DNA of 64,000 nt, taken from the NCBI GenBank assembly GCA_905221605.1, contig CAJNDS010002424.1, positions 111,709 through 175,708 of the forward strand, read 5' to 3'. The notes under the pieces were generated by a model. It was not told the origin of the DNA, searched no databases, and saw nothing but the letters and a program-made list of their open reading frames with translations. Shown here one piece after another: positions 9,309-21,400 of the stretch (within the stretch, counting starts at the first letter, position 1; each line of letters starts with the position of its first letter). The translations under genes and the position numbers were made by a program. The DNA comes from Symbiodinium natans (lineage: Eukaryota; Sar; Dinophyceae; Suessiales; Symbiodiniaceae).

Positions 9309-10302
9309 GCTGACCAGACCCTTGCCATACGCATCAGAGCCAATCCACGATCCGATCCTCCATCTGTGTGTCAGTACCAGCGCTGGTACGCTGCTAACGG
9401 CAGATGCCCCTTCATCTCCTTTCCCCTTCGCTGCCTCGTTTCGAGTACGACCTTGATTGCAACCCTGAACCCTAAACGCTAAACCCGAAGCCTGAACCCT
9501 AAACTCTAAGCCCTACTTCAACCTTAAACCCTAAGCCCTAAAAACCCGAAACCCAGACTCGAAGCCCGAAAAGGTCCCGAAGCCCCAAACCCATAAGCCA
9601 GAAGCCAAAACCCCTAAACCCTCAAACCAAAGCCCGGAAACCCGAAACCATACACCCAGAAACCCGAAACCCGAAACCCGACACCCTAACCCCAAACCCT
9701 AAACCCTAAACCCTAAACCCGAAGCCCTAAGCCCTAAGCCCTAAACCCTAAACCCTAAACCCTAAACCCTAAACCCTGCAATGGGAGACGCCCACCTCGG
9801 GAGCTCCAGCTCAAGCTGGAGATGCACTCCTCAGGGTTTAGGGTTAGGGTTTAGGGTTTAGGGTTTAGGGTTTAGGGTTTCGGGTTTAGGCTTTAGGGTT
9901 TAGGGTTTAGGGTTTAGGGTTTAGGGTTAGGGGTTTGGGGTTTGGGGTTTAGGGTTTAGGAGCTTCGGGTTTGAGGGTTCAGGTGGTCTGTTGGGGGGAG
10001 GGGGGGGGGGGGGGGTTGGGGTTTTGCTTTCGGGTGTGGGCTAGGATTTAGGGCTTAGGGCTTAAGGTTTAGGGTCGAGTCTAGGGCTTAGGGCTTAGGG
10101 ACTACGGTTTAGTTTGGATTAAGAGCTCCATGCTCTTGGTTTTAAAGCCTAGACATCACGGTTTTTGCAAAAAAAACCCTAAACCCTATAAACCCTGAAC
10201 TAACCCTAAAGCCCTGAACCCTATAACATGCTCTTGGCATTGAAGCCTTAACAGCACGGTTTAGGGTTTAGGGTTTAGGGTTTAGGGTTTAGTCCAAGTT
10301 AG

Positions 10303-10367
10303 TTCTCTGGCCCGTCCTGGTGTTCTGACAGCTGGAAAAGGCTCTGCTTCCGCACGAGGTCCCACAC
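10303..10367 (-). CDS. WD40 repeat exon
   Basis: CCCAG|GTGTGG opens VWDLVRKQSLFQLSEHQDGP. The VWDL start and the trailing LxxHxDGP match the end of one WD repeat and the start of the next. Flanked on both sides by TTTAGGG tracts. Confidence 0.6.
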
Positions 10368-13300
10368 CTGGGTTTAGGGTTTAGGGTTTAGGGTTTAGGG
10401 TTTAGGGTGTAGGCTTTAGGGTTTAGGGTTTAGGGTCACACTAACATGGGGCCGAGTTTGCATACGGGGTTTACGTTTGCGGCCGATATGAGGAGAATCC
10501 TGAAGGGACATTGCGCAGGATGACTTGATGAAACGGTGGCGATTTACTTGGAGGTTCATGGTACATATTAACCAACTAAAACTGTACTTATGACTGTACT
10601 TAGAACCATGTTAGGGCAAAGGGCTGATAAGTGGGATAGAAGTACAGTTACGGTTGGTTGATAAGTACCATGAACCTCCAAGTAACCCTGGGTCCATAAC
10701 CTGCTTCCGCAGGTAAAGGATGTATGGATACTGTCAGGTGCGATACTACACCCCGATACACCCCAACCCTAGAAGCCCTAGAAGCCCTTTTAAGGCCCTA
10801 AGCCCCTAAGCGTCTGAGTCCATGCATGAAGACGAAGAGGCCCAACCAAAACTCGGAAATTCCCGGTTCTGGGAGCTGCGCAGCAGATGGCCAGCGCTGC
10901 ACCCTAAACCCTAAACCCTACACCCTAAACCCTAAACCCTAAACCCTAAACCCTAAACCCTAAACCCTAAACCCTAAACCCTCAAACCTAGCCCGACTCT
11001 ATATCAGGCTGAAGGGTTCAGAGGCTGCCAGGGTCTTGCCGCAAAATCCGTGTAGGGCTTTTTGTTGCGGTTCTGGCTTGTGGGGTTGAGGCTAGGGCAT
11101 TGGGATGATGGTCTGGCATTTGCGAATCTTACGTCTCCTTTCTGCAAGCCATGCCACTCAACCGGTGTTGGGGGCACTACTTGTAAATGATCATTTTTTT
11201 GGTTCCCTCTTGGTTTTTAAGTATTCATGAACATGCAAGATGCTTTCAACAATGACCCAGGCTTGTCAAAAAACAAGCTCGGGGGGGCTTTGAGGCAGCT
11301 GCTCTGATGGTCCCGTCCTCGCCGCCCGAAGCCAAGCATCTGATGCTGGGGCCTGCAGGCCGGCTCTCTGACTGACAAGGGACTTTGGGAAGTAAATGGG
11401 GTTTAGGGTTTAGGGTTTAGGGTTTAGGGTTGAGGGTTCCGAGAATAGGGGGTAACTACCCTTTTTGGGGGCCCCTTTAAGGGAATTCTCTTCTAGTTGG
11501 GTGTGTAGAAGGGGTCCCCCTATTTGGGGTTTGCACAAAGTTGAATGCCTCGGAATCTGCTCTCACAAGCAGGATCCCCTTAGAGAATTAGTCCCAAGAA
11601 GGGTTTAGGCTCTAGACTTACTCCATAAAAGGAATAGTCACATCGGAATCATGTGGAACAAAGGACGCTGGGGGGGATCAAGCCCTATACCCTCTCTGCT
11701 CCGGGGCGTGGGTGGATGGGTGGGTAGGTGGTGTTGGGTGGGTGGGTGGGGAGTTTATGGCTCAGGGCTCAGTTTAGGCTTTCGGGTTGAGGGTTGAGGT
11801 TTGGGGTTTGGGGCTTGGGAGGGGGATCAATTCTGGAAAATGCTGCGTTTACGAGCACCTGGACCTCATACTCTTTCAAGCACTTCTCTCAAACCAAGGA
11901 ACACAACATGCCAGACTTTATTGCTCCTACAAATTACGACTCACGGTTCCCAAACATCGGCTGGGCAAATTGACGAGACCCCCCCCCGCCCTCCCACCCC
12001 TCCCCCACCAACCAACCTGGGAGGGAGGCATGGGGGGGAGTGGAGGGTTTTAGGCGAGTTTTTATCGGGCTTAAGGCCGTCAACCCCCCAACAAAAAAAT
12101 GAAAACTGAAATTCCTGGGGCCACGACTCCAGGCCAGTGCTCGCACGCTTGCAGCACAGGGCCTGTGCTTGAGTTTGGTCGTCCGCCGGATCTCCCAACA
12201 TCGGCGCCCTGAACCCCATAAACCCTCTAAGCCCTTAAAACCCCCGTAAACCCAACAACAACTCTAAAGGAACCCTCTACCCTCTAAGCCCTTAAGACCC
12301 CCATATTAGGGTTTGGGGTTTGGGGTTTAGGGTTTCGGGCTCAGAGCTTTGGGCTTCGCGGTGAGGGTTTCTGGGTTTAGGGTTTCGGCTTCGCAAGGGT
12401 GCAGGGCTGAGGCTCGGCGGTTTTTCGGGTGAGGGTCATCAGAAGATGCCCACCCTTATCCCCAAACTCCGAATTCTGAACCCCCAAGCCACCCCCTAAA
12501 CCCCAAACCCTGCGCCCTAAACCCTAAACCCCCTAAGCCCTAAACCCCAAACCCGAAACCCTGAACCGCAAACCCTAAACCCTAAACCCCAAACAATAAA
12601 CCTAAACACGAACCCCAAACCCTAAGCCCTAAACCCCAAACCTTTAGTATTTTATTAGGTTTTTATTAGGTTTTTGTACGGGCCTAATAACATAATAGTA
12701 CTGGCCCGTAAAGAGAATATAATTAGTGCGTTTATAAGGAAGTGAAACGAACGCATGAAACGCACGAATTATATGAACGAAACCATCACCAGTAAACATT
12801 AGAATTATAGTATTATAAGGGGGCAATATTAATAGTACTTTGTGGCCCCCTTATAAACCCCTTAAGAATAATACTAATGGCCCGGGCAAATATTATATCT
12901 TATTAGAAGCCCGGGGAAAAAGGGCAAATTTTATTAATTAAAATCGTGCATCGTTTCACTCTTTACATTTTATAATATGACCGTCAGCCTTAAACCCTAT
13001 AGACCCTAAACCCCAAACACTAAACCTAAACACGAACCCCAAACCCTAAGCCCTAAACCCCAAACCGTCAGCCCTAAACCCTATAGACCCCAAGCCCTAA
13101 ATCCCAAACCCGAAACCCTAAACCCTAAAACCCCAAACCCTAAACCTTAAACACTAAGCCCTAAACACGAACCCCAAACCCTAAGCCACAAAACCCCAAA
13201 CCCTAAACCGCAAACCCCAAACCCTGAACCCTAAACCCCAAACCCCAAACCCCCAACCCTAAACCCTAAACCCTAAACCCTCAGCCCCTAAACCCTAAAC

Positions 13301-15438
13301 CCTAAACCCTAAACCCTCAGCCCCTAAACCCTAAACCCTAAACCCTAAACCCTAAACCCTCAGCCCCTAAACCCTAAACCCTAAACCCTAAACCCTAAAC
13401 CCTCAGCCCCTAAACCCTCAGCCCCTAAACCCTAAACCCTAACCCCTAAACCCTAAACCCAAAACCCAAAACCCTAAACCCTCAGCCCCTAAACCCTAAA
13501 CCCTCAGCCCTAAACCCTCAGCCCCTAAACCCTAAACCCTAAACCCTAAACCCTAAACCCTAAACCCTAAACCCTAAACCCTCAGCCCCTAAACCCTAAA
13601 CCCTAAACCCTAAACCCTAAACCCTAAACCCTAAACCCTAAACCCTAAACCCTCAGCCCCTTAGGCCCCCAGACAGGTCAAAGCTGTGCTCGAAGGGCTC
13701 TATGCCGAAAATGGACTCGCGGAGGGCAGCAAGGGACACCCAGGTCTGACTAGGGTTTAGGGTTTAGGGTTTAGGGTTTAGGGTTTAGGGTTGAGGGTTG
13801 AGGGTTTAGGGTTTAGGGTTGAGGGTTTAAACTTGGTTCGGGCTCAGAACCGATCACCTGCGTCGTGAGGTTGAGGATGTCGATGGTTACGGGACAGGAT
13901 GAGTCTTGGGGATAGTGGGTTTAGGGTTTAGGGTTTAGGGTTTAGGGTTTAGGGACTCTCTTCGCCAATAGGCTTTAGCGCATAAGCAGTTTTACGAAGA
14001 TACACCCCAAATGCTGGGGATTCCTTGCAATGAAGCCCCCTAGAAAGTACCCGTAATTTCGGAACCCCCGTATGGGGTTCGGGCGGACTCGGTGAGGGTC
14101 CCTAAAGCCCTGAAGCTCGAACACCTTGAGCCTAAACCCTGAAATTCTAAAGCTCCAAAGCTTGAAACGAAAACCTAACAAGCCTGAGAACTCTAAACCC
14201 TAAACCCTAAACCCTAAAGCCCTTGAGGCCTCATGGCCCTCCTGATCCAATGCAAAAAAAACCGGGGTTGTTCGGTTGAGGGTTTAGGCTTTTAGCTACC
14301 CTTTTGCCTACAACCCTCAACCCCAAACCCTAAACCCTGAATTCTAAATCCCCCAAACCCCCAAACCCCAAACCCCGAACCCCAAACCCCAAACCCCAAA
14401 CCCCAAACCCTAAACCCTAGACCCTAAACACTAAACCCTAAACCCCCCAAAATCCCTCAGCTCCCTTGGCGAGGCCACGGCGATCAGCTTTCCATCTCCC
14501 GCGGCGGCCATGCGGGCGCCGTCGGGCTGGTACCTCGCGGGCAGACAGGGACTTGGAGGGTTTAGGGTTTAGGGTTTAGGGTTGAGGGTGTAGGGTTTAG
14601 GGTTTGGGGTTTAGGGTTTAGTGTTTGGGGGAATTAGGGATGTGGGGCTTAGGGGCTTAGGAGTTTAGGGTTTAGGGAAGAAAAGGGGGTTAGGGTGCCC
14701 TTGTCACTTAGCCAATCTTTTTTGGGGTCACCTAGCCGATCCGACTCCGGCAAGGTTTGGGGTCACCTCACAAATATTTTCGCGGGTCACTTGGCCAGCT
14801 GGCTTGTGGGTTTTGGGAGCTGCGTTTTCGGTTGAGGGTTGGGGGTTTTGGGTTTACGGGTTTAGGGTATTATATTTTGAGCGACCTACACCCTGAACCA
14901 TACATAAAGCTCCTCGCGTGCCAGGCAGCTCCAAACGGAGTTTTGCTAAGTCCCAAAGAACATGTGCTAAGTGACCCCAAAAAGATTGGCTAAGCGACCC
15001 CCCTTTCCTTTGGGGGTTTAGGCGCTTGGGGTTTAAGGGTTTAAGGTCTAGGGCCTTTACGGGTTTAGCGAATTACAGGGGTTTTGGGGTTTAGGCGCTT
15101 AGGGTGGGGGAGTTCAGGGATTTAGGGCTTTTGGTGTTTTGGGTTCAGGGGTTTAGGGGTTTAGTGGTTTAGGGATGTAGGGGGTAGGGGGTGCAAGGGT
15201 TCGGACGGGATGCACATCGGGGCCTCAGGTCTTCAGGGGTTCAAGGGTATCCGGGAGAGTGTTTAGGAAGTCTCAAGTTTACTATACAGAACTTGGAACC
15301 CCAGCCAAAAAAATATTTTTTGCTGTTTCTTAGGAATTATGGTTACCCCAAAAATTACAAATTATGTCCAAGTGCCCCTAAGTTTAGGGTTTAGAGCAGC
15401 TTCAAAGCAGCTATGGGCTGCTTTAGGCTGAGGGTCGG

Positions 15439-15471
<33 letters not shown>

Positions 15472-18400
15472 GGGGAAGGGAATCTAGGGTTTGGGGGTTT
15501 GGGGGTTGAGGGTTTGGGGTTTAGGGTTTGGGGTTTGGGGTTTAGAGCTTAGGGTTTGGAGTTTTTGGGCTTGCAAGCAGGAGTTAAGCCCGGTAGGGGT
15601 GAAGGCTTCGGGTTTCGGGTTTCGGGATGCAAGGTTTACAGGGCTTGGGTGGAAGGCTGTTGAGGTTTAGGGTTTAGGGTTTAGGGTTTAGGGTTTAGGG
15701 TTTAGGGTTTAGGGTTTAGGGTTTAGGGCGATTTGCAGGCAAGGCTTGTTGGCAAAGCAAGAGGCGGGCGCACGCGAGGGCATGAACGGAGTGGGCAAAC
15801 ACGATGGAGCCGATCCTGCAGCAGACCCCGAACACAAGCCCTGTTAAACATGAACCCTCCGAAGCCCTAACCTCTAAACTACCCTAAACCCTAAACGATA
15901 TCCCTAAAACCCTACAACCCTAAAGGCCTAAAACCCTACAACCCTACAACCCTACAACCCTACAACCCTACAACCCTAAAACCCTAAAACCCTAAAACCC
16001 TAAAACCCTAAAACCCTAAAACCCTAAAACCCTAAAACCCTAAAACCCTAAACCCTAAAACTCTAAAACCCTAAAACCCTAAAACCCGAAGTGTTGAGAG
16101 CCACAGCAGTCTCGTTCAGAGTTGCCTCCGCCACGCAGGCTCGTGTTGGTCATAGCTGAGGGATTGAGAGCTTTTTAGGGCTTCTAAACCCTAAACCCTA
16201 AACCCTAAACCCTAAACCCTGGGGTTTGGTGGGCTTCGGATTTCAGGGTCCTACAGGGTTTTGCGTTTCAGGGCATCAGGGTTTGGGGTCTCAAGGTTTT
16301 TTCGGCTGTAGGTTGGGATGTTCCCCATATACGAACAGTCCTCAACGGGGATTATAGTTACCCTTCCTATAATCCGTATTAAGGACTGTTAGTATACCCT
16401 AAACCCTAAACCCTAAACCCTAAACCCTAAACCCTTGTTAGTATAAGGGGGAGCATCCCAAGCTGTGGGGCTTTAGGGCTTCAGGGTCTTAGGCCTAGGG
16501 GAAACTCAGGGTTTCGCATGTCAGGTCAGGGGTGTGATGCTAGCTCCAGACCCAAGGGCTTCGTTTAGGGCTTAAGGTTCTGGGCTCAGGGTTGACGCTT
16601 TGGCTCCGAGACCTTCACCACATGATCAATCCTAGGGTTTAGGGTTTAGGGTTTAGGGTTTAGGGTTTAGGGTTTGGGGTTTAGGGTTTAGGGTGTAGGG
16701 TCTAGGGTTTAGGGACTGGCAGGGCTCATGGGTGGCGAAGTGGCCAGTGAAGTCCAAAGCGGAAGCCCTGCTACTTGGCGCGCGCCTGCCAAACACGGAG
16801 ACGTCCCAGATGACCTGAGCTGTCACCAAACTCGAACGGCTTGGTAGGATCTATACTCCCCTTAGAACCCCTTTCATACCCTCTTGGCTTTTATATAAAC
16901 AAGAATAGAAAATAATTCCCAAGGGGGGTATAAGGATTAGGTTACGGTTACAGGAAGCCTTGCAAACCTGAAGTGATCAGTATATGTAGTTGCGCGTACC
17001 TTTCAAGTAGAAGGGTTACTTCGGAGCTGCAGGGTTCCTTCTGCCAGTTCAGGCTTCTAGGAGACTCTGAGCCCTCGAAACCCTAAACCCTAAACCCTAA
17101 ACCCTAAACCCTAAACCCTAAACCTGAAGCCTGAACCCTCAGCATCCAGGCCTACACCTCAGTTGTTAGATCCTAGACCCTAAACTAACACCTAACTCAA
17201 ACCCCCAGACCCTGATAACTCCTGAACCCTCTTTACCTGCCCGTGAGAACTTCAGACCTCTGCCTTGAGGGTTTAGGGTTTAGGGTTTAGGGTCTAGGGT
17301 TTAGGGTTTAGGGTTTAGGGTTTAGGGTTTAGGGTTTAGGGTTTAGGGTTTAGGGTTTAGGGTGTAGGGTTTAGGGTTTAGGGTTTAGGGTTTAGGGTTT
17401 AGGGTTTTGTTTTTTGGGTTTAGGGATTCTGCCCAGCAGCACATCCCTCCGCATCAGGTGCATCATGAGGAAGAGAAGGGTCCTTCGCACCACGCTCACC
17501 CTAAACCCTATAATCAAAACCCTATAAACCCTAGAAGCAGTATATAAACCCTATAAGCCCTATAAACAGTACATAAACCCTATAAACCCTTTAAACCCTG
17601 TAAACCCTAAAAACCCTATAAACCCTATAAACCCTATAAACCCTATAAGCCCTAAACCCTGAGCCCTAAACCCTATGAACCCAAAGCCCTAACCCCGAAG
17701 ACATGATGCAGAATTAGCAAGGCAAGTGCACCACAAGCTTTTCTAGAATCCCTGAAAGCTTTACCTAAACCCTAAACCCTAGACCCGAAACCCGAAACCT
17801 TAAACCCAAACCAGAAAAATTCCATCACCCTGGAACTTTTCAACTCAAATTGGCAGTCAAGGTGGGGGCCTAGACCCCCCCCCCCTCCCCCCAAACCTTA
17901 ACCCTTGAACCCGAAACCCGAAACTTCTCCCATTGACCCCGATCAACCCTAAGACATCCGCGCAAAAAACTCCTAACCCTAAGCCCTGACCCAAAACCCT
18001 CTACCACCAACCTTAAGCCCCAACCCTCAACCCGCAACCGCTAAGGCACCCAACCCTAAGCTCTCAAACCCTCAACCCCTAAACCCTAAGCCCAACCCCT
18101 CGGCTCCTCAACCCCAAACCCCAACCCTAAACCCTCAACCTAGACCCCAAACCTCTAAACCCTCCACCCTCAACCCCAAACCTTAAACCCTCAACCCTCA
18201 ACCCCTTTCAAACCTTAAACCGTAAACCGTAAACCCTAAAACCCTCAACCCCAAACCTTAAACCCTCAACCCTAAACTCTAAACCGTAAACCCTAAAACC
18301 CGCAAAGCCCCAAAACCTTGAACTCTGGGGCCGTGCACTGCTGCCCCGCCCACAGACACAAGCCTCAAGCTTTTCTTGGGCTTGTGGGTTTAAGGTTTGG

Positions 18401-21400
18401 GGTTTAGGGTTTGGGGTTTAGGGGTTTGGGGTTTGGGGCTCAGGGTCTCGGGTTGAGAGCTTCGGGTTTAAGGTTGAGGGTTTAAGGTTTAAGGCTAGGG
18501 TTTAGGGCTAGGGTTTTTGGGTTTAGGGCTTAGGGTTGAGAGTTTGAGGTCTCATGGAGTCGCAGATCATGGTGCCCCTCCTCGGGCTTGGCCATGCAAA
18601 GGGGCCGATAAGATTTAGGGTTTAGGGTTCAGGGTTTAGGGTTTAGGGTTTAGGCTTAGGGGTGAGCGATGTCTTGGGGCTTTAGGGTTCAGGGTTTTGG
18701 ATTTCGGGTTGGGGGGGCTTAGAAGGGTTGAGGGCTTTAGGGGGGCCTAGGGGTCCAGGCGGGCTTGAGCTAGGGCTGAATAGTTTAAGGGTTCAAGGTT
18801 TTTGAGGTTTAGGTTTAGGTGGCCGTTTCGGGCTCTCCGGGATTAGTAAACCCTAAACCCTAAACCCTAAACCCTAAACCCTCATTTAGTCGAGCAACGT
18901 CGTTCCGTCCGGTGAGGCGCAGAGGACGGAGACGCCAGGCTGCACGAGCTCAACGACTTCCTCCCCCGGGCATTGTTGGAGTTTAGGGTTTAGGGTTTAG
19001 GGTTTAGGGTTTAGGGTTTAGGGTTTAGGGTCCAGGGTTTGGGGGTTCTGGGGAGTCTGTGGGCATCGGTAGGGGGGAATCGGTGCTTCCAAGGTTTAGG
19101 GTTTAGGGTTTAGGGTTTAGGGAATTGAGGTGTGATGATTGAGCCAAGCCTGCGGGATCTAAAGGGGCCGACCGCCATGCACAAAGCTAGACACGGCCCG
19201 TTACAAACACATATGTGTATACATGTTTATGTATATGTATATGTGTATATGTGTATATGTGTATATGTGTGTATGTGTATATGTGTATATGTGTATATGT
19301 GTATATGTCCATATGTATAGATGTATATATGTATATATGCATATATGTATATATGTATATACATATGTACCCTGTAGCTCCTAAAAGCTCCTAAAGCACC
19401 TCAAGCCTCTAAAGCCCCGAAAACCTAAACACCAAACACCCTAAAGCCTCAAACACCAAGCCCTAAACAAACAACCTGTACCCACACCCAAAACCCAGCC
19501 CTAAACCCCAGACCCGCAACCCTAAACCCTAAACCCTGAACCCTAAACCCTTAACCCTGAACCCGAAACCCTAAACCCTCGGGTCGGGATAGAGCCGGGG
19601 CGTCCTGGAACTCGGGGATGGCAAAGAGCCGTACCTCTCAGAGAGTTTTCGGGTTTTGGGGTCTTAGGGTCTTAGGGTTTTAGGGTGTTAGGGTTTAGGG
19701 CTTCCGCGTTTTGTGAGGTTTACAAGGCTTATGAGGCTTAGAGTGCTTGTCGGGTGGAATGCTACAACAACTAAGACAAACTTGATAAACTAATCCACAA
19801 CCCCACGATATCGCAAGCAAGACAAAGGTAAGGGCTGACACCTGGGTCGGTGGAAGCCTACTGTCACTATAGTGCTTGGGCCATTCCCCCTAGACCCAAA
19901 CCCTAAACCTCCAAGACCGTATACCCTGAACCCCAAACCCCAAACCCTAACAGACCCACGCATTCATTTTACCACAACGTTTTCCGGGGGGGAGGAGCAA
20001 ATCTTCCCCCAAATCGTCTAGCTACCACTCATGCAGTATGGTTTGGGATGTTCCCCCTTTATGCTAGCAGTCCCGAATGGGGATTATCGTACCCCCTACT
20101 ATACTTCCTACTGAGGGCTGTAGGGGGGGAACATCCCAGAGTGTGTTGTTTCGAATCCGGCATCTGCGCGTTTTGCACAAGGTTTACATGGTTGATGTCC
20201 TTAAAGGGCGCGAGATGTTTCTGGGGGTTAGTTTCTAGGTCCTGTGGGACCCTAAACACCTGAAACCACCCAAAGCTAGAAAACCAAAAAAGCCCCTAAA
20301 CCCTAAACCCCTAAACCCCTAAACCTCACGAAACCCCGAACTGAACCCCGAAGCAGGTCTCTGGTTTAGGTTGGGATGCTCCCTCCTTTATACTCACAGC
20401 CCTTAGTAGGGATGACAGGTACCCCCCTGCTAGAATCCCGATTCAGGATTCCCTAAACCCAATGCCTAAACCCTAAACCCTAAACCCTAAACCCTAAACC
20501 CTAAACCCTAAACCCTAAACCCTTGTTAGTATAAGGGGGAACTTCCCAAGCTTTAGGCTTCAGGCTTCAGGCTGATGAACCCAGGGTTCCAAGACCCTGA
20601 ACCCCAAATCATAAACGGGCTTAGGGTTTAGGGTTTGGGTTTAGGGTTTGGGTTTAGGGTTTAGGGTTTAGGGTTTAGGGTTTAGGGTTTGAGGTTTAGG
20701 GTTTAGGGTTTAGGGTTTAGGGTTTAGGGTTTAGGGTTTAGGGTCTAGGGTCTAGGGTTCAGGGTTCAGGGTTCAGGGTATCCCTCAAGACCTTAATCAA
20801 AAGAATGATTTAATATTCCCTTGGCTTTACTTCCTAAGGGGGCGAGAGAAGGGGACCCTGAATCCGCAACCCTACTTGGAGGTTCAGGGTCTTAGTCTTA
20901 TAACCTTATAGCCCAACTAGAAGTGTAGGCAGAACCCACTTAGACGCCCTCAAGTACCCCAAGAGGAGTATAGTTGGGTTAGTGTGCATTTCATCTAAAC
21001 CCAAGAGTAACCTAGTAAGTGCCTTTTGTTTGGTTCAAGGGGCACTTTCGGGAACCTTTTCCTCATGAAAAGGGAATAATAGGGCCTACTGTGGGTCCAA
21101 GCAACTGAGTTACTAAGTACATGAACCTCCATCCCTAAACCCTAAACCCTAAACCCTAAACCCTAAACCTTAAACCCTAAACCCTAAACCCTAAACCCTA
21201 GGCTCTGGGGATCCTTTTCAAGGTCCTTCAGGTCGTAGAAGGGCCATATTAGGCGTTTTAAAGCCACCTTAGGGGTAGAGATTGGGGTTTAGGGTTTAGG
21301 GTTTAGGGTTTAGGGCTTAGGGCTTAGGGTTTAGGGTTTAGGGTTTAGGGTTTAGGAAATAAAGGCCTACTCCGGGTCCTAGACGAAGTACATGAGCCTC

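Noticed and set aside
21212-21267. Protein kinase because of VALKRL
   Set aside because: No glycine loop, HRD or DFG motif is visible nearby on this strand, and the surrounding exons carry WD repeats.
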